Positions 36,072 through 45,632 of a stretch of 64,000 bases of DNA are shown here, one piece after another. The position numbers were made by a program, and so were the translations under genes. Position 1 is the stretch's first letter. Every line of letters begins with the position of its first letter. The stretch covers positions 62,001-126,000 of the forward strand of contig NZ_JAAATY010000011.1 in assembly GCF_013280595.1 (NCBI RefSeq), read 5' to 3'. This stretch comes from Kibdelosporangium persicum (GTDB lineage Bacteria; Actinomycetota; Actinomycetes; Mycobacteriales; Pseudonocardiaceae). The notes beneath the pieces were generated by a model. That model had not been told where the DNA came from and ran no database searches. It worked only from the letters and a program-made list of their open reading frames with translations.

Positions 36072-39000
36072 ATGACCTCGACTGGAGTCCAGTCCCAACG
36101 CAACACCGCCGCGGCGAAGGCCGCGGCCCCGGCCAGCCCTGAGCAGATCAGGGACGACCTGGTGGCGCAGGCCGCCGGATCCGCCTCCGAGATCGCCGAC
36201 CTGATCCGGCTCTACTACCGCTACGTGCCGCCGGAGGAGGTCCTCGACTTCGCTCCGGCCGACCTGGTCGGTGCCGTGCGCGCGCACCTCGATCTGGCCG
36301 CGCAGCGGGTGCCGGGCCGCCCGGTGATCCGGCCGGTCAACCCGACCGCCGAGGCGGACGGCTGGTCCACCACCGCGACGGTGATCCAGATCGTCACCGA
36401 CGACATGCCGTACCTGGTCGAATCCGTCAGCGCCGAACTCGTCCGCAGTGGCGTGCAGGTTCAGCGCGTCGTGCACCCCATCGTCGTGGTGCGGCGGGAC
36501 GTGACCGGGAAACTGCTCGAGGTCCTGCCGACCGCCGACCCGGGCGACCCGCCCGCGGACGCGCTGGTCGAATCATGGATGTACATCGAGATCGATCTGG
36601 TCACCGACCCCGGCCGCGGCCGGGCGATCGCCACCGGGCTGGACTCGGTGCTCAACGACGTCCGCGAGGTCGTCGAGGACGCCGCCAAGATGGCCGGCCA
36701 GGCCCGTCATCTGGCCGACCAGCTGGAGGCCGATCCGCCGCCGTTGGAGGAGACCGACGTCAGCGACGGCATCGCGTTGCTGCGGTGGCTGGCCGACGGG
36801 CATTTCACTTTCCTGGGGTACCGGCAGTACGAGTTGGTGCGGGGCGACGGTGACCCGGCGCTGAAGGCCGTGCTGGCGACCGGTCTGGGTGTGCTGCGGC
36901 AGGACAGCCTGGCCGCGCGGAGCCTCACCGCGGGCCCGGACTCGATGGTGTCCGCCGCGTTGGCGCCGAAGTTGCTCGTGCTGACCGAGGCCAGCGCACC
37001 GTCCACTGTGCACCGTTCGGTGTATCCGTACTACGTCGGTGTGAAGACGTTCGACGAGAACGGTCAGGTCACCGGCGAGCACCGGTTCCTCGGTGTGTTC
37101 ACCACGATCGCGTTGCACGAGAACGTCCTGGACATCCCGGTTGTCGAGCGCCGGGTGCGTGAGGTCATCCACCAGGCCGGGTTCCCGCTGGAGTCCTACT
37201 CCGGCCAGCGGATGCTCGAGGTGATCCAGAACTGGCCGCGGGCCGAGCTGTTCTCCAGCACCGCGGAATCGTTGTACGCCACCGCGACCGGTGTCATCGC
37301 GCTGGCCGACAGACGCAGGCTGCGGCTGTTCCTGCGCCGCGACCCGTACGGCCGTTTCTTCTCGTGCTTCGTGTTCCTGCCGCGTGACCGGTACACCACG
37401 ACGACCCGGCTGGCGATGCAGGAAGTCCTGCTGGAGGAGCTGAACGGGTCCAACCTGGAGTACAACGCGCGGATCGGCGAGTTCTCGCTGGCCCAGGTGT
37501 ACTTCACCGTGCACACCGATCCGCGGCGGCAGATCGAGCCGGACGTGCCGCGCATCCAGGAACGGCTGACGATGGCCATCCGCAGCTGGGAAGACCTGAT
37601 GGCCGAGGCCGTGGTCGCCGAGCAGCGGGAGAAGACCGGCAACGGCGCCACCGGTGTCGTGTCGATCGGCTCGGAGTCGGCCTCCCAGCAGGGCCAGCGG
37701 CTGGCGAACATCTTCCCCGAGGCGTACAAGGAGGATTTCACCGCCGCCGAGGGGCTGCGGGATCTGCGCAGGTTGCAGGCGCTGTCCGGCAAAGGCGACA
37801 TGGACATCGAGTTCTACGTCCCCGCGGACGCCGCGGCGGGGGAGCGGCGGTTCAAGCTGTTCCTCTGCGGTGACGGTGTCACGCTGTCGCAGGTGCTGCC
37901 GGTGCTCACCGCCATGGGCGTCGAGGTGATCGACGAGCGCCCGTACGAGCTGCGCAACGAGGGCGGCCTCGCCTGGTGGATCTACGACTTCGGCCTGCGG
38001 ATCGACCCGTCGGTGCTGGAGGACCGGTCCGACGAGGACGTCGAGCAGGTCAGAACCCTGTTCCAGGAGGCGTTCGCGGCGGCGTGGCGCGGCGACGCCG
38101 AAGTGGACCGGTTCAACGCCTTGGTGCTGCGCGCGGGCATCAGCTGGCGGCAGGCCACGATCCTGCGCGCGTACTCGCGTTACCTGCGTCAGGCCAGCAC
38201 GCCGTACAGCCAGGAGTACATCGAGGACACCGTCCTGCGGCACACCGACATCGCGACCGCGCTGGTGCGGTTGTTCGAGTGCCGGTTCGACGTCACCAAG
38301 GACGAGCAGACCCGGCTGTCGAACCTGAAGTCCCGGGTGGACGAGATCACCGGGATGATCGACGAGGTCACCAGCCTCGACCAGGACCGCATCCTGCGCA
38401 GTCTGCTCACGCTCATCAACGCCACGCTGCGGACGAACTACATGGTCCGCGACGAGGACGGCAACCCGCGTCCGTACCTGGCGATGAAACTGGACCCGCG
38501 TGCGGTGCCGGACCTGCCGCAGCCGCGGCCGCGGTTCGAGATCTTCGTGTACTCGCCGCGCGTGGAAGGTGTGCACCTGCGGTTCGGCCCGGTCGCGCGC
38601 GGCGGCCTGCGGTGGTCCGACCGCCGTGAGGACTTCCGGACCGAGGTCCTCGGGCTGGTCAAGGCCCAGGCGGTGAAGAACGCCGTGATCGTGCCGGTCG
38701 GCGCGAAGGGCGGGTTCGTGGTCAAGCGCCCGCCTGTGGCGACGGGCGACCCGGGCCTGGACCGGCAGGCGCAGCTCAACGAGGGCATCGCGTGCTACCG
38801 GATGTTCATCTCCGGGCTGCTGGACCTCACCGACAACCTCGAAGCGGGCAAGACGGTCCCGGCGCCGCAGGTCGTGCGCTACGACAGCGACGACAGCTAC
38901 CTCGTGGTCGCGGCGGACAAGGGCACGGCGACGTTCTCCGACATCGCCAACGAGGTCGCCCAGAGCTACGGCTTCTGGCTCGGTGACGCGTTCGCCTCCG

Positions 39001-41039
39001 GCGGCTCGGTCGGCTACGACCACAAGGCCATGGGCATCACCGCGCGGGGCGCGTGGGAGAGCGTGAAGCGCCACTTCCGCGAGCTCGGTGTGGACACGCA
39101 GTCGCAGGACTTCACGGTCGTGGGCGTCGGTGACATGTCCGGTGACGTGTTCGGCAACGGCATGCTGCTGTCCGAGCACATCCGGCTGGTCGCCGCGTTC
39201 GACCACCGGCACATCTTCATCGACCCCAACCCGGACGCGGCCACCTCGTACGCCGAACGGCGCCGCATGTTCGACCTGCCGCGCTCCTCCTGGGACGACT
39301 ACGACCGTTCCCTGATCAGCAAGGGCGGCGGGGTGTGGCCGCGGACGGCGAAGTCGATCCCGCTGACCGAGGAGATCGTCGAGGCGCTCGGCCTGCCCGG
39401 GGGCACCACGAAGCTCTCGCCGTTCGAGCTGATGAAGGCGATCCTGCTGGCCCCGGTCGACCTGCTGTGGAACGGCGGCATCGGCACGTACGTCAAGGCG
39501 TCCACCGAGTCGCACGCCGAGGTCGGCGACAAGGCCAACGACTCGATCCGGGTCGACGGCTCCGACCTGCGCGTGAAGGTCGTCGGGGAGGGCGGCAACC
39601 TCGGCCTGACCCAGCGCGGCCGGATCGAGTTCGCCCGCTCCGGCGGGAAGGTCAACACCGACGCGCTGGACAACTCCGCGGGGGTGGACTGCTCCGACCA
39701 CGAGGTCAACATCAAGATCATGCTGGACCACCTGGTCACCAGCGGTCAGCTGACCGGCCGGCAGCGCGACGAACTGCTGGCCGAGATGACCGACGAGGTC
39801 GCCGACCTGGTCCTGCGGGACAACTACCGGCAGAACGCGATGATGGGCGTCAGCCGGGCGCACGCCGCGCCGATGCTGTCGGTGCACGCGCGGCTGGTCG
39901 CCGAGCTGGCGGAGAACGGCGGGCTCAACCGTGAGCTCGAGGCGCTGCCCACGCCGCAGAAGTTCAAGGAGCTGGAGAAGGCGGGCCTCGGCCTGACCTC
40001 GCCGGAGCTGGCGACCCTGCTCGCGCACGTCAAACTGGGCCTGAAAGAGGACCTGCTGGCCAGCGAGCTGCCCAGCCAGGGTGTGTTCGCGAACAGGCTG
40101 CCGGAGTACTTCCCGAGCCGGCTGCGGGAACGGTTCGGTGACGCGATCGCCGCGCACCCGCTCAGCCGGGAGATCACCACGACGTTGCTGGCCAACGAGG
40201 TCATCGACGGCGCGGGCATCACGTACCCGTTCCGGCTGGCCGAGGAGATCAACGCGTCGGCGACCGACGCGGTGCGCGCGTTCGCCGTGGTGACAAGGGT
40301 GTACGACCTGCCGGAGATCTGGCGGGAGATCGACGCGCTGGACAACCGGGTGCCGACCGAGGTCGCCGACAGCATGGTCCTGGAGACCCGCAGGCTGCTC
40401 GACCGCGCGTCGCGCTGGCTGCTGTCCAACCGGCCGCAGCCGCTGGCGGTCGGCGCGGAGATCAACCGGTTCTCCCGGGTGGTCAAGGTGATCGCGCCCA
40501 AGGTCGGCGACCTGCTGCGGGGCGAGGCCAAGGCGTCGGTCGAACGCGACACCACCGAGCTGGTCGGGCACGGCGTGCCCGAAGCGCTGGCCAGGCGGAT
40601 CGCGGCGCTGCTGGACGCGTACAGCCTGCTGGACGTGGTCGAGGTGGCCGAGCTCGCCGAGCGTGAGGTCGGCCTGGACACGGAGCGCAGCCCGCTGGAG
40701 ACCGCGGAGCTGTACTACGCGTTGTCCGACCACCTCAACGTCGACCAGGTGCTCACGTTCATCAGCGGCCTGGAACGCGGCAACCGCTGGCACGCCCTGG
40801 CGCGGCTGGCGCTGCGCGACGACGTGTACTCGTCGCTGCGGTCGATCACGCTGGACGCGTTGCAGCACAGCGATCCCGGCCAGACCGTCGAGCAGAAGAT
40901 CGAGAACTGGGAGAAGGCGAACGCGTCCAGGCTCGGGCGGGCGCGGGTGGCGCTCGACGAGCTGCGGCACTCCGCCGCCCGGATGGACCTGGCGATGCTG
41001 TCCGTGGCCGCCCGTCAGATCCGCAGCATGATCCGGTAG
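36072..41039 (+). CDS. gdh: NAD-specific glutamate dehydrogenase, large (180-kDa) type
   Basis: 1655 residues, matching the L_180 class (mycobacterial Rv2476c is of similar length). N-terminal ACT-like regulatory domains (~40-700; IVTDDMPYLVESVSAELVRS; GYRQYELVRGDGDPALKAVL) precede the catalytic core (~730-1300). The core has FGPVARGGLRWSDRREDFRT, VPVGAKGGFVVKRPP (substrate-binding Lys near 876), YDHKAMGITARGAWESVKRH and GVGDMSGDVFGNGMLLS, followed by KVVGEGGNLGLTQRGRIEFA for NAD binding. The C-terminal ~350 residues are helical. It oxidises glutamate to 2-oxoglutarate and ammonium with NAD+, linking amino-acid use to the TCA cycle. A GGGAGA element precedes the ATG. Confidence 0.97.
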   Translation: MTSTGVQSQRNTAAAKAAAPASPEQIRDDLVAQAAGSASEIADLIRLYYRYVPPEEVLDFAPADLVGAVRAHLDLAAQRVPGRPVIRPVNPTAEADGWSTTATVIQIVTDDMPYLVESVSAELVRSGVQVQRVVHPIVVVRRDVTGKLLEVLPTADPGDPPADALVESWMYIEIDLVTDPGRGRAIATGLDSVLNDVREVVEDAAKMAGQARHLADQLEADPPPLEETDVSDGIALLRWLADGHFTFLGYRQYELVRGDGDPALKAVLATGLGVLRQDSLAARSLTAGPDSMVSAALAPKLLVLTEASAPSTVHRSVYPYYVGVKTFDENGQVTGEHRFLGVFTTIALHENVLDIPVVERRVREVIHQAGFPLESYSGQRMLEVIQNWPRAELFSSTAESLYATATGVIALADRRRLRLFLRRDPYGRFFSCFVFLPRDRYTTTTRLAMQEVLLEELNGSNLEYNARIGEFSLAQVYFTVHTDPRRQIEPDVPRIQERLTMAIRSWEDLMAEAVVAEQREKTGNGATGVVSIGSESASQQGQRLANIFPEAYKEDFTAAEGLRDLRRLQALSGKGDMDIEFYVPADAAAGERRFKLFLCGDGVTLSQVLPVLTAMGVEVIDERPYELRNEGGLAWWIYDFGLRIDPSVLEDRSDEDVEQVRTLFQEAFAAAWRGDAEVDRFNALVLRAGISWRQATILRAYSRYLRQASTPYSQEYIEDTVLRHTDIATALVRLFECRFDVTKDEQTRLSNLKSRVDEITGMIDEVTSLDQDRILRSLLTLINATLRTNYMVRDEDGNPRPYLAMKLDPRAVPDLPQPRPRFEIFVYSPRVEGVHLRFGPVARGGLRWSDRREDFRTEVLGLVKAQAVKNAVIVPVGAKGGFVVKRPPVATGDPGLDRQAQLNEGIACYRMFISGLLDLTDNLEAGKTVPAPQVVRYDSDDSYLVVAADKGTATFSDIANEVAQSYGFWLGDAFASGGSVGYDHKAMGITARGAWESVKRHFRELGVDTQSQDFTVVGVGDMSGDVFGNGMLLSEHIRLVAAFDHRHIFIDPNPDAATSYAERRRMFDLPRSSWDDYDRSLISKGGGVWPRTAKSIPLTEEIVEALGLPGGTTKLSPFELMKAILLAPVDLLWNGGIGTYVKASTESHAEVGDKANDSIRVDGSDLRVKVVGEGGNLGLTQRGRIEFARSGGKVNTDALDNSAGVDCSDHEVNIKIMLDHLVTSGQLTGRQRDELLAEMTDEVADLVLRDNYRQNAMMGVSRAHAAPMLSVHARLVAELAENGGLNRELEALPTPQKFKELEKAGLGLTSPELATLLAHVKLGLKEDLLASELPSQGVFANRLPEYFPSRLRERFGDAIAAHPLSREITTTLLANEVIDGAGITYPFRLAEEINASATDAVRAFAVVTRVYDLPEIWREIDALDNRVPTEVADSMVLETRRLLDRASRWLLSNRPQPLAVGAEINRFSRVVKVIAPKVGDLLRGEAKASVERDTTELVGHGVPEALARRIAALLDAYSLLDVVEVAELAEREVGLDTERSPLETAELYYALSDHLNVDQVLTFISGLERGNRWHALARLALRDDVYSSLRSITLDALQHSDPGQTVEQKIENWEKANASRLGRARVALDELRHSAARMDLAMLSVAARQIRSMIR

Positions 41040-41068
41040 TACGCTGCGCTGATACTCGGGGAGGTTCG

Positions 41069-41503
41069 GTGGGTGTCTTCTACGCTTCGGTGTGGCCACG
41101 GTGGTCCGACATGGACGCGTACCGTCACGTCAACCACGCGCAGACGATCACGCTGCTCGAGGAGGCGCGGCTACAGCTGCTGTACGGCGAAGGCGCCCGG
41201 CACGGCGCGGGCATGGTCGACGGCGGACTGGTCGTGGCCCGGCTGGAAGCCGTGTACCACGCGCCGCTTTTTGTCAACGGCAACCCGTTCCGCGTCGGCC
41301 TGTCGATCACCCGGCTGCGGGTCGCGGACTTCACCATCCACCAGGTGATCCACTGTGGACCGGCGGAGGACGACAAGGTAGGCGTCGTCGCGGACGTCAC
41401 CCTGGCGCCGTACGATCTGCAGAACGGCAGGCCCCGGCGGTTGACAGAGGCCGAACGCGACTTCCTCGCCGGGTGGCGGTCCGGGGGCGACGAGAGTGTC
41501 TGA
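41069..41503 (+). CDS. Acyl-CoA thioesterase, hotdog fold (4HBT/YbgC-like)
   Basis: 144 residues. The hotdog signature YASVWPRWSDMDAYRHVNHA contains the catalytic Asp, and a long helix follows (TITLLEEARLQLLYGEGAR). The beta strands VVARLEAVYHAPLFVNGNPF and DFTIHQVIHC complete the fold. The start GTG has GGGGAGG eight bases upstream. It follows gdh by 29 bp and overlaps the next gene by 8 bp, as in mycobacteria (Rv2474c-Rv2476c). It likely hydrolyses an acyl-CoA; chain length unknown. Confidence 0.92.
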   Translation: MGVFYASVWPRWSDMDAYRHVNHAQTITLLEEARLQLLYGEGARHGAGMVDGGLVVARLEAVYHAPLFVNGNPFRVGLSITRLRVADFTIHQVIHCGPAEDDKVGVVADVTLAPYDLQNGRPRRLTEAERDFLAGWRSGGDESV

Positions 41504-42146
41504 GCTGACTTTCACCGACTCGCACGAGCGGGACGACCTCGGCGCGTTCGTCGCCAGGGCCGTCCGGCTCGACAGCGACTCCGTGGTCCGGCTGAAGGCC
41601 AGGGCGAGCAGCGGCACAGGTGAGGATCTGATCGACGCCTGGGTGGCGACGCCGTTCGACGTGCTCGCCACCCGTACCGTGCGCGGTTCGCTGAAGCCCG
41701 GCGACGTGACCGTCGCGGGCAACGAACTGCTCGCCGCGCTGGCGATCGTGCGTGGTGAGACGGTCGACCCCGGGTTGCCACGTGACCTGCTGTGGCGCTC
41801 CGCGTTGCCGCCCGGCCAGGGCTGGCAGGTCATCGACCAGTTGCCGGCGGAGGTCGTGTCGTCGCTCGCGGACCGTGGCCTGACGGTCGCGCGCGAGAAC
41901 GTCGGCCCGCAGGGCACGCCCCCGGCGTCACTGCTCGACCAGACGGTCCTGACGGTCACCGGGGACGGCATGGAGATCAAGGTCCCGTTGCGGTGCCTGT
42001 TCGCCATGTCGGGCATGGGCTTCCTCGGCAACGAAGGCCCGGACGATCGTGTCCGCGTGACCGCGACCGACTCGTGGCTGCGCATCGACGCCCGGTTCGG
42101 CGCCGTCGTGCGGCGACGCCATGCCCTGCTGCCCCTGCTCGTGTGA
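41496..42146 (+). CDS. Conserved actinobacterial protein of unknown function (Rv2474c-like)
   Basis: 216 residues, no membrane helix or signal peptide. Its size and position right after the thioesterase match Rv2474c of mycobacteria (from memory). Visible segments: VRLDSDSVVRLKARASSGTG, DAWVATPFDVLATRTVRGSL and WLRIDARFGAVVRRRHALLP. No catalytic motif is recognisable. It overlaps the thioesterase by 8 bp, so it is co-translated and may assist fatty-acyl or glutamate metabolism (inference only). Confidence 0.8.
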   Translation: MSELTFTDSHERDDLGAFVARAVRLDSDSVVRLKARASSGTGEDLIDAWVATPFDVLATRTVRGSLKPGDVTVAGNELLAALAIVRGETVDPGLPRDLLWRSALPPGQGWQVIDQLPAEVVSSLADRGLTVARENVGPQGTPPASLLDQTVLTVTGDGMEIKVPLRCLFAMSGMGFLGNEGPDDRVRVTATDSWLRIDARFGAVVRRRHALLPLLV

Positions 42147-42206
42147 AAACCGCTCGTAAGACTCTTGTCAGCAGCATCTCGGCGCCGGAAAGGGCATGCT
42201 GTGGGC

Positions 42207-42476
42207 ATGACCGAAAAACCGGCTGCCGAGCCTGACCCGGCGAAACAGTGGCTCGCGGAGACGTTCCCGGACCCCGCGCCCTGGCCGGAGCCGCGCCCGG
42301 CCGCGCCCGAACAGCACGAGGTGCAGCAGCTCAAGCACTCCAGGCTGGGTGACGGCCTGCGCGGCGCCGCGGCGCTCGCAGCAGGCCTGTACGTCTATGA
42401 CGCCGTCACCGACGACGCGGAAGCCCCCGACGCCGGTGGCGACTTCGGCAGTGGTGACTTCAGCGGCGGGTCCTGA
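42207..42476 (+). CDS. Small protein with Gly/Asp tail, unknown
   Basis: 89 residues from the ATG at 42207, which has AGGG-rich sequence upstream. A Pro/Glu/Trp-rich N-terminal half (QWLAETFPDPAPWPEPRPAA) is followed by LGDGLRGAAALAAGLYVYDA, possibly a weak amphipathic or membrane helix, and an acidic tail GGDFGSGDFSGGS. A similar GDFGGGDF ending occurs in the 258-residue protein at 56793. It is convergent with the GH13 gene 3 bp away. Function unknown. Confidence 0.65.
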   Translation: MTEKPAAEPDPAKQWLAETFPDPAPWPEPRPAAPEQHEVQQLKHSRLGDGLRGAAALAAGLYVYDAVTDDAEAPDAGGDFGSGDFSGGS

Positions 42477-42479
42477 ACC

Positions 42480-44030
42480 TCAGACCAGCCACACGGCCGC
42501 GTCGGGGGGCAGCTGACCGTCCACGAGCGGCTCGCTGGCCAGCAGGACCTCGCCCGGCGGGATCGGCACGGGCGCCGACGACGTGTTCAACGCGCAGATC
42601 AGCCCGCCGCCCTTGCGGCGGAACGCGAAACACCCGGCGGGCGCGCCGTACCACTCGATCTCGGTCCCGGCGAAGGCCGGATGGGACTTGCGGATCTCGA
42701 TCGCGTGCCGGTACAGCGACAGCGTCGAGTTCTCGTCCTCCAGCTGGGCCTCGACCGTGAACGACGCCCACTCCAACGGCATCGGCAGCCACGTGTCCGC
42801 GTTCGACGAGAACCCGTACGGCGGCTCAGTGCCCTCCCACGGCACAGGGATACGGCTGCCGTCGCGGCCGCGCTTGGTGTGTCCGGAACGGACCCATACC
42901 GGGTCCTGCAATGCCCACTCGGGCAGTTCCACGGTCGGCAGGCCCAGTTCCTCGCCGTTGTACAGGTACAGCGCCCCCGGCAACGCGAACTCGACCAACG
43001 TCATGGCCCGTGCGCGACGCAACCCGAGCTCGCCGTCGCCGTAGCGCGTGACGTGCCGGACGACGTCGTGGTTGGACAGTGTCCACGTGGGCGTGCTGTC
43101 CGCCGCGGCGCGCAACGACCCTTCGATGGCGGTACGCACCGCGTCGGCGTCGAAGTCCGCGTCCACCAGGCGGAAGTTGAAGCCCAGGTGCAGCTCGTCC
43201 GGCCGCAGGTAGCGCGCGAACCGGTCGTCGCCCTTCACCCAGATCTCGCCGACCGCCATCGTGTTCGGATAGCCGTCGAGGACCTTGCGGATCAGCCGGT
43301 GGACCTCGTGCACGTCGTCGTTGTCGAACCGCGGGTCGATCGCGTTCTCGTGCAGGATCTCCGACTGGTCGATCAGCGACGGGTCCATGTCGGGCAACGA
43401 CTCCGGCTTGGCCATGCCGTGCGCCACGTCGATGCGGAACCCGTCGACGCCGCGGTCGAGCCAGAACCGCAGCGTGCGCTCCAGATCGGCCGCGACCTCC
43501 GGGTTGGCCCAGTTCAGGTCGGGCTGCTCGGGCGCGAACAGGTGCAGGTACCAGTCACCGTCCGGCAGCTGGCTCCACGCCGGGCCGCCGAAGATGCTGG
43601 TCCAGTTGTTCGGCGGGTACGGCCCAGGCCGGAACCAGTAGCGGTCCCGTTCCGGCGAACCCGGACCGGCCTCCACCGCGGCCACGAACCACGGGTGCTG
43701 GTCGCTGGTGTGGTTGGGCACCAGGTCGATGGTCACCCGGATGCCGCGCTCGTGTGCCTCGGCCACCAGCAGGTCGAACTTCTCCAGGTCACCGAAGACC
43801 GGGTCGACGTCCCGCGGGTCGGCCACGTCGTAGCCGTGGTCGGCCATCGGGGAGGTGAAGAACGGGGTCAGCCACAGCGCGTCGACGCCGAGCAGTTCGA
43901 GGTAGCCCAGCCGCGACCGGATCCCGTCCAGGTCACCGATCCCGTCGCCGTCCGAGTCGGCGAACGATCTGACGTAGACCTGGTAGAAAACGGCGTGCTG
44001 CCACCATTGTCCGTCGGCGTGTGTTGGCAC
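42480..44030 (-). CDS. aglA: GH13 alpha-glucosidase / oligo-1,6-glucosidase-like enzyme
   Basis: 516 residues from a GTG. The GH13 regions are intact: DVADPRDVDPVFGDLEKFD, TIDLVPNHTSDQHPWF, the catalytic nucleophile D201 in GFRIDVAHG, the acid/base E262 in VGEIWVKGD, and the third acid D322 in TLSNHDVVRH. No signal peptide, so cytoplasmic. It probably hydrolyses alpha-1,4 or 1,6 linkages of maltodextrin or trehalose-type sugars. The order aglA-glbO is that of M. tuberculosis Rv2471-Rv2470, which supports the name. Confidence 0.92.
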   Translation of the reverse strand: MPTHADGQWWQHAVFYQVYVRSFADSDGDGIGDLDGIRSRLGYLELLGVDALWLTPFFTSPMADHGYDVADPRDVDPVFGDLEKFDLLVAEAHERGIRVTIDLVPNHTSDQHPWFVAAVEAGPGSPERDRYWFRPGPYPPNNWTSIFGGPAWSQLPDGDWYLHLFAPEQPDLNWANPEVAADLERTLRFWLDRGVDGFRIDVAHGMAKPESLPDMDPSLIDQSEILHENAIDPRFDNDDVHEVHRLIRKVLDGYPNTMAVGEIWVKGDDRFARYLRPDELHLGFNFRLVDADFDADAVRTAIEGSLRAAADSTPTWTLSNHDVVRHVTRYGDGELGLRRARAMTLVEFALPGALYLYNGEELGLPTVELPEWALQDPVWVRSGHTKRGRDGSRIPVPWEGTEPPYGFSSNADTWLPMPLEWASFTVEAQLEDENSTLSLYRHAIEIRKSHPAFAGTEIEWYGAPAGCFAFRRKGGGLICALNTSSAPVPIPPGEVLLASEPLVDGQLPPDAAVWLV

Positions 44031-44102
44031 GGTGGGTCATCCTGCCATCGAGGTGGGGTGGTCCGGGCTGGAAAACCGTCAACTCCTTCGGCCGGGTCGC
44101 GA

Positions 44103-44486
44103 TCAGGTCCAGCTGTTGAGCAGGCTGTTCGCGGCCATTTCCAGGTAGGTCCACAGTTGCTTGCGGTGTTCTTCGGACAGGCCGGCCTCGTCCACCGCGA
44201 TGCGCATGCACCGCAGCCAGGCGTCCCGCTGTAACGGGCCCACCTGGAACGGCGCGTGCCGCATCCGCAGCCTCGGATGGCCTCGGTTGTCCGAATACGT
44301 GTGCGGCCCGCCCCAGTACTGCATCAGGAACAACCGCAGCCGCTCCTCGGCCGGGCCGAGATCCTCCTCCGGATACATCGGCCGGAGGATCTCGTCCTTG
44401 GCGACCTCGGCGTAGAAACGCGCGACGATCCGGTGGAACGTCTCCTCGCCACCGACGGCCTGATAGAAACTCTGCGCCTGCGTCAC
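44103..44486 (-). CDS. glbO: Truncated haemoglobin, group II (trHbO)
   Basis: 127 residues, GTG start. Key positions of trHbO are visible: Tyr B10 in [21 protein letters not shown] in [15 protein letters not shown], proximal His F8 in [13 protein letters not shown], and Trp G8 in [18 protein letters not shown]. The protein binds haem and O2 or NO and is linked to respiratory or redox protection in mycobacteria. It lies 12 bp before the MscS gene in the same direction. Confidence 0.95.
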   Translation of the reverse strand: MTQAQSFYQAVGGEETFHRIVARFYAEVAKDEILRPMYPEEDLGPAEERLRLFLMQYWGGPHTYSDNRGHPRLRMRHAPFQVGPLQRDAWLRCMRIAVDEAGLSEEHRKQLWTYLEMAANSLLNSWT

Positions 44487-44498
44487 CGCACCATTGTC

Positions 44499-45461
44499 CT
44501 ACTTCTGGCTGAAGAGGCGGCCGAGGGGCGGCTCGATGCCCGCCTCCTCCAGCGCCGGGATGATCCGGGCCCGCAGCGCGCGCTGCACCGCCCACTGACG
44601 TCCGGCCCGGACTTTCACCGTCAGCCGCACCGTGATGCTCTCCGGTGTGACTTTGTCCACACCCAGCAGCTCCGGTGGTTCCAGCACGTCCTCGCTGACC
44701 GGTTCGCCCGCGACCTCGTCGGCCACGATCCGGTTGATCACCTCGGTCGCGGCCTCGATGTCGGCGCTGTAGCCCAGCGGGATGTCCACCACGGCGACCG
44801 CGAAGCCCTGGCTGGAGTTGCCGACCCGGAGGATCTCGCCGTTGCGTACGTACCACACGGTGCCGTTGACGTCGCGCAGCGTGGTGACCCGTAATCCGAC
44901 GGACTCGATGGTCCCGGTCGCGGGACCGACGTCGACGATGTCGCCGACGCCGTACTGGTCCTCCAGCATCATGAACACGCCGGACAGGAAGTCCTTGACC
45001 AGGTTCTGCGCACCGAAACCGAGCGCGACACCGACGATGCCGGCCGAGGCGATGATCGGCCCGAGGTTGATCCCGATCTCGCCGAGGATCAGCATGAACG
45101 CCAAGCCCCACACCAGGAACGACAGCAGCGACTTCATCACCGACGCGATGGTCTGGGCCCGCTGCTGGCGCCGTTCGGACACCAGCGCGCCGACCGCCTG
45201 CGGCGCCCGCTCCTTCAGCGGCCGCAGGATCCGCGGGGTCTTGCCGTTGCCGGCGCCCCGGGCGAGCCGGTCGATCGTGCGGCGTGCCACGAAGCGGATG
45301 ACGAATGCCACCAAAAGGATGATCAGGATCCGCAGCGGGGCGTTGGCCAGCCAGTTGACCGCACCGGACAGCCAGGCGTTCCCGGTGATGTCGAACACCG
45401 CCCTGCACAGCGTTCCGACGTCGTTCACGCAGGTGGGAGGCTGGAGACCTAGTGTGTTCAT
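44499..45461 (-). CDS. Small-conductance mechanosensitive channel (MscS family)
   Basis: 320 residues. Three membrane helices: APLRILIILLVAFVIRFVA, SLLSFLVWGLAFMLILG, and the pore helix IIASAGIVGVALGFGAQNLV followed by KDFLSGVFMMLEDQYGVGDI. The cytoplasmic beta domain holds VVDIPLGYSADIEAATEVIN. The glycine/alanine pattern of the pore helix is typical of MscS. It releases solutes on hypo-osmotic shock. It sits upstream of glbO; the start is the ATG at 45461. Confidence 0.94.
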   Translation of the reverse strand: MNTLGLQPPTCVNDVGTLCRAVFDITGNAWLSGAVNWLANAPLRILIILLVAFVIRFVARRTIDRLARGAGNGKTPRILRPLKERAPQAVGALVSERRQQRAQTIASVMKSLLSFLVWGLAFMLILGEIGINLGPIIASAGIVGVALGFGAQNLVKDFLSGVFMMLEDQYGVGDIVDVGPATGTIESVGLRVTTLRDVNGTVWYVRNGEILRVGNSSQGFAVAVVDIPLGYSADIEAATEVINRIVADEVAGEPVSEDVLEPPELLGVDKVTPESITVRLTVKVRAGRQWAVQRALRARIIPALEEAGIEPPLGRLFSQK

Positions 45462-45632
45462 CGATCCGATCTTGCAGTGGGGGACGGGTCACGGGCCAGG
45501 TTAGGCGCGCGGCGTTCAACACCCGTTCACGGGGGTTTCGACGAGTTGGGACGTGACACGCATGGCAACACACGTGCGCGAGGGGTGTGGTTTGTGGTCG
45601 ACTATGCCCTGCACCCCGGTGGAGGTGGTCGC

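Noticed and set aside
36573-41099. 1508-residue open frame antisense to gdh
   Set aside because: It is the mirror of strong codon bias in gdh; the product is composed of shadow-like R/Q/H-rich strings and the sense frame has full GDH motifs.
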